Origin: Candidatus Pelagibacter sp. TMED239
GTDB taxonomy: Bacteria > Pseudomonadota > Alphaproteobacteria > Pelagibacterales > Pelagibacteraceae
Assembly: GCA_002169475.2 (NCBI GenBank)
Contig: NHKK02000042.1
Coordinates: forward strand, 6,592-24,606
Reading direction: 5' to 3'
DNA length: 18,015 nt
In this document: positions 1-9,487 of the stretch, one piece after another
Layout of the letters: each line of letters opens with the position of its first letter
Position numbering within the stretch: position 1 is the stretch's first letter
Position numbers and translations under genes: made by a program
Notes under the pieces: model-generated
The model's database searches: none
What the model saw: only the letters and a program-made list of their open reading frames with translations
What the model was told of the DNA's origin: nothing

Positions 1-1719
1 GGCGGAAATAGAGATCAAAATAAAAGATCAAAAATGGGGAAAATAGCAAGTAATTACTCAGATAGCATTTACTTAACAGATGATAACCCTAGATTTGAAA
101 ATCCTGAAAAGATTAGAAGAGATATAAAAAAAAGTATAAATAAAAAAAAAGTTATAGAGATTTCTAATAGATCTGAAGCAATATCTAGAGCAATTAAAGA
201 TTTAAGCACAGGTCAAGTTTTATTAGTTGCAGGAAAAGGACACGAAACAACCCAGGAAATAGGTAAGCGTAAAATTTATTTTTCAGATAAAACAATTATT
301 TTAAAAGAGATTAAAACTAAGAATTTAAATTTATCAAATAATTTAAAATTAAATGTAATTAAGGAGTTATCTGGTAATAATAGGTTATCATCTTCATTAT
401 CTCTAAGGCAGGCAAGAATTAATTCTAATGAGGTTAAAAGAGATGATATTTTTTTTGCAATAAAAGGAAAAAAAAATGATGGAAATAAATTTGTAGCACA
501 GTCTTTTAAAAAAAAAGCTTCATTAGCTGTAGTTAATAGAATTCAAAATAATTTAAATAAAAAATATCAAATAAAAGTTAAAGATTCATTAAAATTTTTA
601 ACCTATGCTTCAAAAATTTTTCGAAAAAACATTAATACAAAAATAATTGCTATAACTGGTAGTTGCGGAAAAACTACTCTTAAAGAATTATTAGGAGATG
701 TATTAAAAAAAATTTCAAAAGTTAGCATTTCACCAAAATCATATAATAATAAATTTGGAGTTCCTTTAAGCCTATTTAATTTAAATCAGAAGGATAAGTA
801 TGGTATTTTAGAAGTAGGCATGGATAAAAAAGGTGAGATAGACTATTTAACAAAAATTATACAGCCAGATGTAAGTGTTATAACTAACATAAATTATGCT
901 CATGCTAAAAATTTTAAAAATATAAAACAAATTGCTTTAGCTAAATCAGAGATAATTAATAATACGAGGTCTGATGGCTATGTAATTTTAAATGCTGATG
1001 ATAATTTTTTTAATTTGCATAAAAAAATAGCTTATAAAAAAGATATAAAAATAATTTCTTTTGGTATTAAAAGTCAAAATTCAAATATTAAACTTATTAA
1101 TATTAGTAGAGAAGATAAACAATATAAAATTATTATACAATTAAATAACAAAAATAGATACTTTTTGGTTTCTAATGATTTTCAAAGTAATATTTATAAT
1201 ATTTTAGCTACTCTAGCTGTGATGAGTATTTATATAGATATTTTTAAATTAAATAAAAATATTTTTTTAAATTTAAAAACTCCCTCAGGAAGAGGAGATT
1301 ATTCCATAATTAAAATTAATAATAAAAAAATAAATTTAATTGACGAGAGTTATAATTCAAACCCTCTTTCATTAAAATCTGCAATAATTAATTATGATAA
1401 AATTCAGTCAAAAAAATCAAATAAATATATTTTACTTGGTGATATGTTAGAACTTGGTAAACAATCTAAAAAACTTCATAAATCAATTGCACCTATAATT
1501 AATAGAACTAAAATTGATAAAGTTTTTGTAAAAGGTAATAAGGCTTCACTAATTTTTGATAAAATCTCAAAATCTAAAAAGGGCAGAATTCTAAATAATA
1601 AATTGCAAATTATTAAATTGATTAAAAATGAATTAAATAATAACGATTATTTAATGGTTAAGGCCTCAAATGCGACAGGTTTCAATAGAATAATAAAAGA
1701 TCTAAAAGGATTAAATTAA
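1..1719 (+). CDS. murEF: MurE-MurF fusion ligase, 5' end outside window
   Basis: The reading frame is open from base 1, so the gene starts upstream. The first ~104 visible residues are the C-terminal domain of MurE, which adds meso-diaminopimelate to UDP-MurNAc-L-Ala-D-Glu. They show GGNRDQNKRSKM at the very start, TDDNPRF at bases 76-96 (DNPR is the diaminopimelate-type signature) and GKGHE near base 235. With no stop and no in-frame ATG, GTG or TTG between, a linker of about 15 residues leads into a full MurF, which adds D-Ala-D-Ala. MurF shows the N-terminal substrate domain from about base 350, P-loop TGSCGKTT (bases 655-678), YNNKFGVPLSL, EVGMDKKGEI, NINYAH, SGRGDYS, DESYNSNP and LGDMLELG. 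The P-loop has Cys where Asn is usual. Both enzymes are cytoplasmic and act in consecutive steps, so the fusion makes sense. murE-murF fusions are known in some other proteobacteria. Confidence 0.95.
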   Translation, partial: GGNRDQNKRSKMGKIASNYSDSIYLTDDNPRFENPEKIRRDIKKSINKKKVIEISNRSEAISRAIKDLSTGQVLLVAGKGHETTQEIGKRKIYFSDKTIILKEIKTKNLNLSNNLKLNVIKELSGNNRLSSSLSLRQARINSNEVKRDDIFFAIKGKKNDGNKFVAQSFKKKASLAVVNRIQNNLNKKYQIKVKDSLKFLTYASKIFRKNINTKIIAITGSCGKTTLKELLGDVLKKISKVSISPKSYNNKFGVPLSLFNLNQKDKYGILEVGMDKKGEIDYLTKIIQPDVSVITNINYAHAKNFKNIKQIALAKSEIINNTRSDGYVILNADDNFFNLHKKIAYKKDIKIISFGIKSQNSNIKLINISREDKQYKIIIQLNNKNRYFLVSNDFQSNIYNILATLAVMSIYIDIFKLNKNIFLNLKTPSGRGDYSIIKINNKKINLIDESYNSNPLSLKSAIINYDKIQSKKSNKYILLGDMLELGKQSKKLHKSIAPIINRTKIDKVFVKGNKASLIFDKISKSKKGRILNNKLQIIKLIKNELNNNDYLMVKASNATGFNRIIKDLKGLN

Positions 1720-2805
1720 ATGCTTTATCAGTTTTTATTAAATTTTGTTGATAATTTTGGATTTTTAAATGTTTTTAAATATCTGACATTTAGAACCGGT
1801 CTATCTTTTTTTACATCATTAGTTATTGTTTTGATTATTGGAGGTCCATTTATTAAATTTTTTTCTAATCAAAAATTTTTAAATCCAATACGTGATGATG
1901 GTCCAGAAGATCATATAATAAAGAAAATTGGAACACCGACAATGGGTGGTGTTATTATTTTATTTGGGTTGTTGGTATCGGTATTATGTTGGGCAGATTT
2001 ATCAAATATTAATATTTTATTTTGTTTATATATCGCAATTTCTTTTGGATTACTCGGAGCATTTGATGACTATAAAAAAATTAAACACAGTAACTCTTCA
2101 GGAATTTCATCAAAGTTTAAAATAATTGTCCAAATCGTAATTGCAATTATAGGGATTAGTTTTTTTATAAGTTTTGTAAATTATCAAGAAATAAACTATT
2201 TATATTTTCCATTTTTTAAAAATTTAATTATTAATCTTGGATGGTTTTTTATTCCTTTTGCAGTATTTGTAATCATTGGTTCATCTAATGCTGTTAATCT
2301 TACAGATGGTCTTGATGGTTTAGCTACAGTTCCGGTAATATTAGTTGCAGCTTGTTTTGCATTCATAAGTTACGTAACCGGAAACATTGTATTTTCAAAT
2401 TATTTACAAATACCTTATATTGAAGGAACAGGAGAAATTTCAATTTTTTGTGGAGCAATTATAGGTTCATGTTTAGGTTTTCTTTGGTTTAATGCCCCTC
2501 CAGCAAAAATTTTTATGGGAGACACAGGCTCTTTATCTTTAGGAGGTTCTCTAGGGGCTGTTGGAATAATAACTAAACATGAAATTGTTTTAGCCATCAC
2601 CGGAGGTCTTTTCGTCTTAGAGGCTGTCTCAGTAATGGTACAAGTAATTTCTTATAAGCTTACAGGTAAAAGAATTTTTAAAATGGCACCAATACACCAT
2701 CATTTTGAAAAAAAAGGGTGGCCAGAGTCAACAGTTGTTATTAGGTTTTGGATTATTTCAATAATCTTAGCGATGATAGGTTTGGCTACTTTAAAATTAA
2801 GATAA
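1720..2805 (+). CDS. mraY: MraY, phospho-MurNAc-pentapeptide translocase
   Basis: Integral inner-membrane enzyme that moves phospho-MurNAc-pentapeptide from UDP to undecaprenyl phosphate, making lipid I. The 361 residues equal the usual family length, with about ten hydrophobic segments. Key motifs are all present: RDDGPEDH and KIGTPTMGG (about 58-78), the Asp pair in GAFDDYKK (D116, D117), NAVNLTDGLDGLA (190-202), FMGDTGSL with D268, and the MAPIHHHFEKKGW loop (HHH at 326-328). The ATG follows the murEF stop directly with no gap, and an AAAAGGA sequence about 9 bases upstream can serve as ribosome binding site inside the end of murEF. This points to translational coupling. Confidence 0.97.
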   Translation: MLYQFLLNFVDNFGFLNVFKYLTFRTGLSFFTSLVIVLIIGGPFIKFFSNQKFLNPIRDDGPEDHIIKKIGTPTMGGVIILFGLLVSVLCWADLSNINILFCLYIAISFGLLGAFDDYKKIKHSNSSGISSKFKIIVQIVIAIIGISFFISFVNYQEINYLYFPFFKNLIINLGWFFIPFAVFVIIGSSNAVNLTDGLDGLATVPVILVAACFAFISYVTGNIVFSNYLQIPYIEGTGEISIFCGAIIGSCLGFLWFNAPPAKIFMGDTGSLSLGGSLGAVGIITKHEIVLAITGGLFVLEAVSVMVQVISYKLTGKRIFKMAPIHHHFEKKGWPESTVVIRFWIISIILAMIGLATLKLR

Positions 2806-4103
2806 TGAAAAAAGCTAAAAATATTTTTTTAGGAAAAAAAATATTAATTTACGGTCTTGGTAAGAGCGGTATTTCATCTTATAAATTTTTAAAAAACAAA
2901 GCAAAAGTTTTTCTATTTGATGATAATCCAAAAATAAAAGTAAAGTTTAAAAAAAAACTAATTAGTTATCGAGAATTACTAAAAGCAAAATTTGATCGAA
3001 TTATTATTAGTCCCGGAATTGATATTTTAAATTGTAAATTATCTAAATTTTTACAAAAAAATTTTTCAAATATTTATACAGATTTAGATGTTTTTTGTTC
3101 ATTTTATAAGAATAAAAGCATTACAATTACTGGAACTAATGGAAAATCAACTACAGCAAAAATTTTACATGATGTTTTGTTAGATCATAAAAGGGATGTA
3201 AGACTTATTGGTAACATTGGAAATCCCGCATTATCTGAAAAAAAAATCACAAAAAAAACAATTTTTGTAATAGAGGCTTCTTCATACCAATTAGATTATA
3301 GTAAAATATTTAATACAAAATACGCAATAATTCTCAATATAAGTACAGATCACATAGAGAGACATAAAAGTTTATCAAACTATACAAATGCAAAATTTAA
3401 GTTATTAAAAAATCAAACTAGTGACTCTATCGCTTACGTTAAAAAAAATGATGTTTTAATTAATAGAAAAATTAAAAAAAGTAATTTCAAACAGAAAATT
3501 TATAAAGTTGATACTTTAAATATTGAAAAAGTAACAAAGCAGCTAAATAATAAATATTTTATTTCTGATGGAAATAAAGAAAACTTATCATTTATATTAA
3601 AAATTGCGTCTAAGTTAAAACTTAATAAAAAAAAATTAATTAAAACTTTAAATAAGTTTAAAGGATTAAGTTACAGGCAGCAGATTATATTTGATTGTAA
3701 ATATTTGACTATAATCAATGACTCAAAATCTACAAGTTTTGCATCTTCAGAAAATATGTTGAAAAACTTTAATCATATTTATTGGATTTTAGGTGGGATA
3801 CCAAAAAAAGGTGATAAATTTAAATTATCAAAAAAAGAGTGTAAAAACTTTAAAGCTTTTATTTTTGGAAAATATCATAAACAATTTGTCAGTAATTTAA
3901 AAAATAAAATGAAAGTTAAAAAATTTAAAAATTTAAAAGAAACAATTAAAAAAGTATTTTTAGAAATAAAAAATAATAAAATTAAAAAAAATATTATATT
4001 CTTTAGTCCAGCAGGAGCTTCATTTGATAGTTTTAAAAATTTTGAAGATAGAGGGTACTATTTTAATCTGTTAATCAAAAAATTTATAAATGCAAAGCGA
4101 TAG
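2805..4103 (+). CDS. murD: MurD, UDP-MurNAc-L-Ala:D-Glu ligase
   Basis: Cytoplasmic ATP-dependent ligase that adds D-glutamate to UDP-MurNAc-L-alanine. The 432 residues match the usual length. It has an N-terminal Rossmann-type UDP-binding part (GLGKSG at 17-22, SPGID at 69-73), the central ATPase part with P-loop TGTNGKSTT (109-117), GNIGNPAL, EASSYQLD (157-164), NISTDHIERH (178-187) and a lysine in NAKFK as the likely carbamylated residue, then a C-terminal domain with NDSKSTS, LGGIPKKGD and SPAGASFDSF. The chosen ATG overlaps the last base of the mraY stop codon (TAATG). An upstream in-frame ATG at 2748 would lie inside mraY and add 19 residues unlike MurD, so it was not used. Confidence 0.96.
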   Translation: MKKAKNIFLGKKILIYGLGKSGISSYKFLKNKAKVFLFDDNPKIKVKFKKKLISYRELLKAKFDRIIISPGIDILNCKLSKFLQKNFSNIYTDLDVFCSFYKNKSITITGTNGKSTTAKILHDVLLDHKRDVRLIGNIGNPALSEKKITKKTIFVIEASSYQLDYSKIFNTKYAIILNISTDHIERHKSLSNYTNAKFKLLKNQTSDSIAYVKKNDVLINRKIKKSNFKQKIYKVDTLNIEKVTKQLNNKYFISDGNKENLSFILKIASKLKLNKKKLIKTLNKFKGLSYRQQIIFDCKYLTIINDSKSTSFASSENMLKNFNHIYWILGGIPKKGDKFKLSKKECKNFKAFIFGKYHKQFVSNLKNKMKVKKFKNLKETIKKVFLEIKNNKIKKNIIFFSPAGASFDSFKNFEDRGYYFNLLIKKFINAKR

Positions 4104-5211
4104 TTTATTTTATAGATTTTATTATCAATGGTGGAAAAGTATAGATAAGTCTATTTTTATTTTAATAAGTTTATTATTTACTATAGGACTATTTTTTTCT
4201 TTAGTATCTACATCTTTAATAGCTTCCGATAAGTTAGATACAAATAGCTATTTCTTTTTTTTTAAACATTTAATTTATGTTTTAATTGGGATATTTATTA
4301 TTTTCATTTTTTCATCACTAAATACTGATCAATTACTTAAATATTCAACTATTTTTTTCTTTATATCTTTCATCTCTTTGTTTTTGGTGCCAATTATTGG
4401 TGTTGAGGTGAAGGGTTCAAGAAGGTGGATAGATTTATTTTTTCTACCAAGATTTCAACCAATAGAAGTTTTAAAGCCATTTTTAATTATAATTATTGCA
4501 ACTATTCTTTGTAGTAATAGGATAAATATTTTATTTAAGTATTTATTATCAATTATATTAGTTTCTATAATTTCTTTATTATTGATAATTCAACCGGATA
4601 TTGGACAAACTTTATTAGTAATTTTTTCGTGGGCTGTTTTAATTTTTACTTCAGGAATTAATATTTATATTCTTCTTATATTTTTTTTTATAGTCTCAAT
4701 TTTACTTGCTTATTTAATTATCTATGTTCCTAAATTTGATTATATTCAAGGACGAATTTTATCTTTTTTTGACAGAGAAACTGGAACTTATAACTCTCAG
4801 TCAGATAAAGCTTTAGAGTCAATTATTAGTGGAGGTTTTTTTGGAAAAGGGATAGGTGAAGGGACTCTTAAAAATAGAGTTCCAGAAGCTCATACTGACT
4901 ATATAATTTCTGTTATTTCTGAGGAGTTTGGTGTAGCTGCCATAATGTTAATATTATTATTGTTTTTGATTTTTATTTATATGGTTTTTAAAAAAATTAG
5001 TTTTGAAACAAATGATAAAATAAAACTTATTTTAATTGGCTCTATTAGTTTAATTTTGATGCAAGCTACAATTCATATTGGTGTTAATATAAGATTATTT
5101 CCAACGACAGGAATGACTTTACCCTTTTTAAGTTATGGAGGTTCATCAATAATCAGTACATCAATATTAGCAGGAATAATTTTGAATTTAACAAATAGAA
5201 AAATAAATTAA
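4090..5211 (+). CDS. ftsW: FtsW, septal peptidoglycan glycosyltransferase
   Basis: SEDS-family membrane protein that polymerises lipid II at the division site, normally with the class B penicillin-binding protein FtsI. The 373 residues contain about ten hydrophobic segments after a short cytoplasmic N-terminus. Family motifs seen are KGSRRWID (about 111-118), LKPFLIIIIA, QPDIGQTLLV with the SEDS-conserved Asp, GIGEGTLKNRVPEAHTDYI with ISEEFG, and GMTLPFLSYGGSS near the C-terminus. FtsW is preferred over RodA because of its place between murD and murG. The ATG overlaps the end of murD by 14 bases. ftsI is expected upstream of the window next to murE. Confidence 0.95.
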   Translation: MQSDSLFYRFYYQWWKSIDKSIFILISLLFTIGLFFSLVSTSLIASDKLDTNSYFFFFKHLIYVLIGIFIIFIFSSLNTDQLLKYSTIFFFISFISLFLVPIIGVEVKGSRRWIDLFFLPRFQPIEVLKPFLIIIIATILCSNRINILFKYLLSIILVSIISLLLIIQPDIGQTLLVIFSWAVLIFTSGINIYILLIFFFIVSILLAYLIIYVPKFDYIQGRILSFFDRETGTYNSQSDKALESIISGGFFGKGIGEGTLKNRVPEAHTDYIISVISEEFGVAAIMLILLLFLIFIYMVFKKISFETNDKIKLILIGSISLILMQATIHIGVNIRLFPTTGMTLPFLSYGGSSIISTSILAGIILNLTNRKIN

Positions 5212-5214
5212 TAA

Positions 5215-6282
5215 ATGAAAAAAAAAATTTTAATTTCTACGGGTGGATCAGGTGGACATGTTATACTAGCAACAACATTATATGATCATCTAAAGTTTAA
5301 TTATGAAATATTAATAACTACTGATGATAGAGGCTTTAAGTATGTAGATAAAGAAAACTATCAAGTAAATGTTATAAATACACCTAAATTAAATAAATTA
5401 ATTTTATTTCCTTTTGCAATTATAAAGATTTTGCTTTTAACTATTAAATCTTTAATTATTTTAAAAAGAGAAAATATTTCAATTTTAATTTCTACGGGTG
5501 GCTATATGTCTTTACCATTATGTTTAGCTGCAAAATTATTAAATATAAAAATTTTTTTAATCGAACCTAATATGGTCCTTGGAAGGGCAAATAAATTTTT
5601 TTTAAACTTTTCCAAAAAAATATTATGTTATTCAAAAAATTTAATTAATTTACCAAAAAATTTTGAAAAAAAAATAACTATTATAAAACCATTAATTAGA
5701 AAAAAATATTATAATACAGACATCTATCGAAAAAAAGATAGTTTATTCACAATTATAATTATTGGAGGCAGCCAAGGAGCAAAAATATTTGATAAACTTA
5801 TCAACGAAACATTAAAAAATATTTCAAAAAAAATCTCTTTAAAAATAATTCATCAAACTAGTGAAAAAAATATTGATTTGATTAAGAACTTTTATACAGA
5901 AAATAAAATTGAAAATAAAGTTTTTGCTTTTGATAAAGATTTGAATGAACTTTTACAACAATCAGATTTATGTATTACTAGAGCGGGTGCTTCGAGTTTA
6001 GCTGAACTTTCTTATTTTAATATCCCTTTTATTGCAATTCCACTTCCAACTTCAAAAGATAATCATCAATATGAAAATGCTAAATATTATAAGGATAAAG
6101 ATTGTTGTTGGATTATAGAACAAGCAAGTTTTAATAAAGTAAAATTTGAAGAATTATTATTAGATATAACCAATAAAAAAGATAATTACTTAAAAAAAAA
6201 AAATAATTTACAAAATTTAAATTATCAAAATACTTGGAATAATGTTAATCAAAATTTATTAAAAATTTTTAATGAAAATTAA
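5215..6282 (+). CDS. murG: MurG, lipid II-forming GlcNAc transferase
   Basis: Peripheral inner-membrane glycosyltransferase (GT28 family) that adds GlcNAc to lipid I to give lipid II. The 355 residues match the family length. Motifs are STGGSGGH with the catalytic-type His15, STGGYMSLP (93-101), EPNMVLGRANK (117-127; EQN is more usual than EPN), IIGGSQGAK (182-190), and the UDP-GlcNAc site TRAGASSLAE (255-264) with DNHQYENA (282-289). Only 3 bases separate it from ftsW. A run of 12 A's at 6192-6203 lies near the 3' end and codes for lysines, a place where sequencing or polymerase slippage could occur. Confidence 0.96.
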   Translation: MKKKILISTGGSGGHVILATTLYDHLKFNYEILITTDDRGFKYVDKENYQVNVINTPKLNKLILFPFAIIKILLLTIKSLIILKRENISILISTGGYMSLPLCLAAKLLNIKIFLIEPNMVLGRANKFFLNFSKKILCYSKNLINLPKNFEKKITIIKPLIRKKYYNTDIYRKKDSLFTIIIIGGSQGAKIFDKLINETLKNISKKISLKIIHQTSEKNIDLIKNFYTENKIENKVFAFDKDLNELLQQSDLCITRAGASSLAELSYFNIPFIAIPLPTSKDNHQYENAKYYKDKDCCWIIEQASFNKVKFEELLLDITNKKDNYLKKKNNLQNLNYQNTWNNVNQNLLKIFNEN

Positions 6283-7666
6283 ATTAGCAAAATCAGAAAT
6301 TATACATTTTGTTGGTATAGGTGGAATTGGTATGAGTGGTCTATCCTTAATAATGAAAGGTAAAGGTTTTAAAGTTCAGGGAAGTGATATCTCAATTAAT
6401 AAAAATATTGAAAGGTTAAAAAAAGAAAAAATAAAAATTTTTATAGGACATAAAAAACAATATATAAATAAAGCTACTATTCTAGTTGTATCTTCTGCAA
6501 TTACAAAAAATAATCCAGAATTGATTGAGGCAAAGAAAAGACAATTACCTATTTATAAAAGAGGGGAAATGTTAGCAAATATTGTTTCTTTAACAAAAAA
6601 TATTGTAGTTGTTGGCTCACATGGCAAGACAACAACAACATCATTAATATCTTCAATTTTTCAAGAAACCAATATAGATCCAACAATTATTAATGGAGGT
6701 GTGATAAACTCTATTAATACCTCTGCAAAACTTGGTAAAAGTGATTGGTCTATTTTAGAAGCTGATGAGTCAGATGGGAGCTTTATTTTTATTCCTCCAA
6801 CTTATTCAATAATAACCAACATAGATAGAGAACATATGGACTATTACCGTTCAATTGAAAAATTGAATAAATATTTCATTAAATTTGTAAACAAAGTTCC
6901 ATCATTTGGAAAATCATTTATTTGTATCGATGATCAAAATAATAAAAAATTAATAAATAATTTAGAAAATAAAAATTTTTATACATATGGTTTAGATTTA
7001 AAATCAAATTTTTGTATAAAAAATATAAAACAATTTAAAGAATATTCAAAATTTGATTTAAAAATAAGATTACCTAATAAAAAAAATCAATTAATAAAAA
7101 AATTTAAAATACCTTTATTGGGTGAACATAATATTAAAAACTCAGTTGCAGCAGTTGCGTTATCATTAACAGTAGGTCTACCTATCTCAAACATTAAAAA
7201 AGGGCTTAAAAATTTTAAAGGTGTTCAAAGAAGATTCAATAAAATTTTTACTTACAATAAAGTAGATTTTTTTGATGATTACGCTCATCATCCAACTGAG
7301 ATTAAAGAAGTATTAAATGGAGTAAAATCTGTTTATAAAGATTATGAGAAAATTTGTATTTTCCAACCACATAGAATTTCGAGATTGAAAGATTTAAAAG
7401 AAGAATTTATCCATGCTTTTAAAAATGCTGATAAAGTAATTTTATTACCAATATATACCGCAGGTGAAAAAATAAAACTAGGATTTAGTTACACAAATTT
7501 TGCAAAAGAAATAGTTAAAAAATCAAAAGTTAAATTATTTTTAGTAGATGATAAATATCAATTATCTAAATATATTAAAAACAATTTATACGGAAAAAAA
7601 ATAGTTATTGGGATGGGTGCAGGTACAATCTCAACATGGATGAGGGAGTTACCTAAATTATTATAA
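6272..7666 (+). CDS. murC: MurC, UDP-MurNAc:L-Ala ligase
   Basis: Cytoplasmic ATP-dependent ligase that adds L-alanine to UDP-MurNAc, the first amino acid of the stem peptide. The 464 residues are normal for the family. In order: UDP-binding HFVGIGGIGMSG (12-23), GSDIS, SSAI, P-loop GSHGKTTTT (115-123), EADESDGSF (163-171), NIDREHMD (183-190), GEHNIKNS in the middle of the protein, GVQRRF, DDYAHHPTE (near 335), FQPHR and GAGTIS at the end. The ATG overlaps the end of murG by 11 bases in another frame, so the two are probably translationally coupled. Confidence 0.97.
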   Translation: MKIKLAKSEIIHFVGIGGIGMSGLSLIMKGKGFKVQGSDISINKNIERLKKEKIKIFIGHKKQYINKATILVVSSAITKNNPELIEAKKRQLPIYKRGEMLANIVSLTKNIVVVGSHGKTTTTSLISSIFQETNIDPTIINGGVINSINTSAKLGKSDWSILEADESDGSFIFIPPTYSIITNIDREHMDYYRSIEKLNKYFIKFVNKVPSFGKSFICIDDQNNKKLINNLENKNFYTYGLDLKSNFCIKNIKQFKEYSKFDLKIRLPNKKNQLIKKFKIPLLGEHNIKNSVAAVALSLTVGLPISNIKKGLKNFKGVQRRFNKIFTYNKVDFFDDYAHHPTEIKEVLNGVKSVYKDYEKICIFQPHRISRLKDLKEEFIHAFKNADKVILLPIYTAGEKIKLGFSYTNFAKEIVKKSKVKLFLVDDKYQLSKYIKNNLYGKKIVIGMGAGTISTWMRELPKLL

Positions 7667-8571
7667 TGAATAGTAAATTAGAAATATTATCATCAGAATT
7701 TAAAGATAAAATAAAACTAAATTATGATTTAAAGAAAAAAAATTGGTTCAATATAGGTGGCAAAGCCAAGATTTATTATAAAGCTGATAATTTGAAAGAA
7801 TTAATTAAATTTTTAAAAAAAATTGAAAATAAAGAAAAGATATTTATTCTTGGGGGTGGTTCAAATACACTGATAACCGATAATATATATGATGGAGTTG
7901 TGATTAAATTCTCAAAAAATTTTAATAATATTTCACTTTTGTCGGGTGATATAATTATTGCAGGGAGTGCTGTTAGTGATAAATCGTTATCAGAATTTGC
8001 TATGATTAACAATTTAGGAGGTTTTGAATTTCTTTCTTGTATACCCGGTACAGTAGGAGGAGGTATAAAGATGAATGCAGGTTGTTTTGAGAGAGAATTC
8101 AAGGATATTTTAATTTCGATTCAAGCAATTAATAAATTAGGACAAGTTATTACAATTCCGGCAAAAGATATTAATTTTAAATATAGAAATAGTGGATTGT
8201 CAGATGATTTAATTTTTCTGAGTGCATCGTTTAAAGGTTATAAAAAAAAATCAGATTTAATTGAAAAAGAAATGATAAAACTCAAAGAAAAAAAAGAAAA
8301 GGCTCAACCTACGAGAATTAAAACAAGTGGAAGCACATTCAAAAACCCAATAGGCCAATCAGATAAAAAAGTTTGGCAACTAATTAAAGAGTCTGTCCCA
8401 TTGGGAAAATCATTTGGTGACGCATGCATTTCTGACAAACATTGCAATTTTTTTATCAATAAAGGTAATGCTAAGTTTGAAGATATGAAAAAGTTAATAG
8501 AATTTGTATCTAAAAGTGTTTTAAAAAAAACTGGTGTGAAATTAGAAACAGAGATTAAAATTTTAGAATAA
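7666..8571 (+). CDS. murB: MurB, UDP-enolpyruvyl-GlcNAc reductase (short type)
   Basis: FAD- and NADPH-dependent reductase that makes UDP-MurNAc, the substrate of MurC encoded just upstream. With 301 residues it fits the shorter type II MurB found in many bacteria rather than the ~340-residue E. coli type. FAD-binding motifs are NWFNIGGKA (26-34), GGGSN (63-67) and CIPGTVGGGIKMNAGC (125-140). Catalytic positions are seen as YR in FKYRNSG (173-174), Ser223 in SGSTFKNP, and a glutamate in LETEIKIL at the end (probably E296). The ATG shares one base with the murC stop (TAATG). Confidence 0.96.
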   Translation: MNSKLEILSSEFKDKIKLNYDLKKKNWFNIGGKAKIYYKADNLKELIKFLKKIENKEKIFILGGGSNTLITDNIYDGVVIKFSKNFNNISLLSGDIIIAGSAVSDKSLSEFAMINNLGGFEFLSCIPGTVGGGIKMNAGCFEREFKDILISIQAINKLGQVITIPAKDINFKYRNSGLSDDLIFLSASFKGYKKKSDLIEKEMIKLKEKKEKAQPTRIKTSGSTFKNPIGQSDKKVWQLIKESVPLGKSFGDACISDKHCNFFINKGNAKFEDMKKLIEFVSKSVLKKTGVKLETEIKILE

Positions 8572-8572
8572 A

Positions 8573-9487
8573 TTGAAAAAAAAAATACTTATACTCTCAG
8601 GTGGAATTTCAAAGGAAAGATTAATTAGTCTTGATACTGGTTTGCAAGTCTCAAAAGAATTAAAAAAAAACGGATATAAGGTAAAAATTTTCGAACCTGA
8701 CAGTAATTTGACAAAAAATATTAAGCAATTTAAACCTGCAATTATTTTTAATGCACTACATGGTCAGTTTGGAGAAGATGGTTATATTCAATCTATTTTA
8801 GAACAATTTAAAATACCATATACCCATTCAGGTGTAACTGCATCTTCTATAGCAATGGATAAAGAAATTTCAAAAAAAATTTTTATAAAAAATAAAATTA
8901 ATACTCCAAAATTTATTAAATACTCATTTGATAAAAAAAAATTAGATTTAATAAAAATTATAGATAGAAAATTAAAATTTCCTGTTGTTGTAAAACCATT
9001 AAATGAAGGCTCAAGTGTTAATGTTTATATTTGTACAAAAAAAAATATAACGAAAATTTTAAAAGCTATGGAAAGTTATAAGGAAATTATTATTGAAGAA
9101 TTTATTGCAGGTAGGGAAATTCAAGTTGCAATAATGGGTAATAAAAAACTTGGCGCTATAGAACTTAAACCTAAAAGAAAGTTTTATGATTATCAGGCTA
9201 AATATAATGTAAATGCAAAAACACAACATATAATTCCTATTAATTTACCTAAAAATAAATTAGATCAAGTTATGAATATGGCTTTTAAAGCACACAAGAT
9301 AATTGGATGCAGGGGTGTAACTAGATCAGATTTTAAATTTTTTAAGGGGAAATTCTATTTATTAGAAATTAATACTCAGCCAGGGATGACTAAGCTCTCA
9401 CTTGTTCCTGAAATAGCAGCACATTACGGAATAAGTTTTAAGAAATTAATTGAATGGATTTTAAAAGATGCGTCAACGAAAAGGTAA
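8573..9487 (+). CDS. ddl: D-alanine--D-alanine ligase
   Basis: ATP-grasp enzyme that joins two D-alanines into the dipeptide added by MurF. The 304 residues match DdlB. Seen: GGISKERLISL with E15, FNALHGQFGEDG (59-70), the SGVTASSIAMDK block (86-97), VVVKPLNEGSSV with the serine loop (146-148), the omega loop YDYQAKY (205-211), RSDF (R251, D253) and EINTQPGMT (E265, N267), which contact Mg-ATP and substrate. The TQPGMT form is typical of alphaproteobacterial Ddl. The start is a TTG one base after the murB stop; no ATG or GTG gives the conserved N-terminus, so TTG is the likely start. FtsQ begins inside the last 20 bases. Confidence 0.95.
   Translation: MKKKILILSGGISKERLISLDTGLQVSKELKKNGYKVKIFEPDSNLTKNIKQFKPAIIFNALHGQFGEDGYIQSILEQFKIPYTHSGVTASSIAMDKEISKKIFIKNKINTPKFIKYSFDKKKLDLIKIIDRKLKFPVVVKPLNEGSSVNVYICTKKNITKILKAMESYKEIIIEEFIAGREIQVAIMGNKKLGAIELKPKRKFYDYQAKYNVNAKTQHIIPINLPKNKLDQVMNMAFKAHKIIGCRGVTRSDFKFFKGKFYLLEINTQPGMTKLSLVPEIAAHYGISFKKLIEWILKDASTKR

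Noticed and set aside
2415..2600. Open frame on the - strand inside mraY
   Set aside because: Shadow of mraY; no recognisable domain and it covers conserved MraY motifs on the other strand.
2748..2804. Upstream in-frame ATG that would lengthen MurD by 19 residues
   Set aside because: It lies wholly inside mraY and the added residues do not resemble MurD; the ATG at 2805 overlapping the mraY stop gives the normal N-terminus.
7776..8102. 108-codon open frame on the - strand inside murB
   Set aside because: Lies opposite the conserved FAD-binding region of murB, has no recognisable features and no start context.
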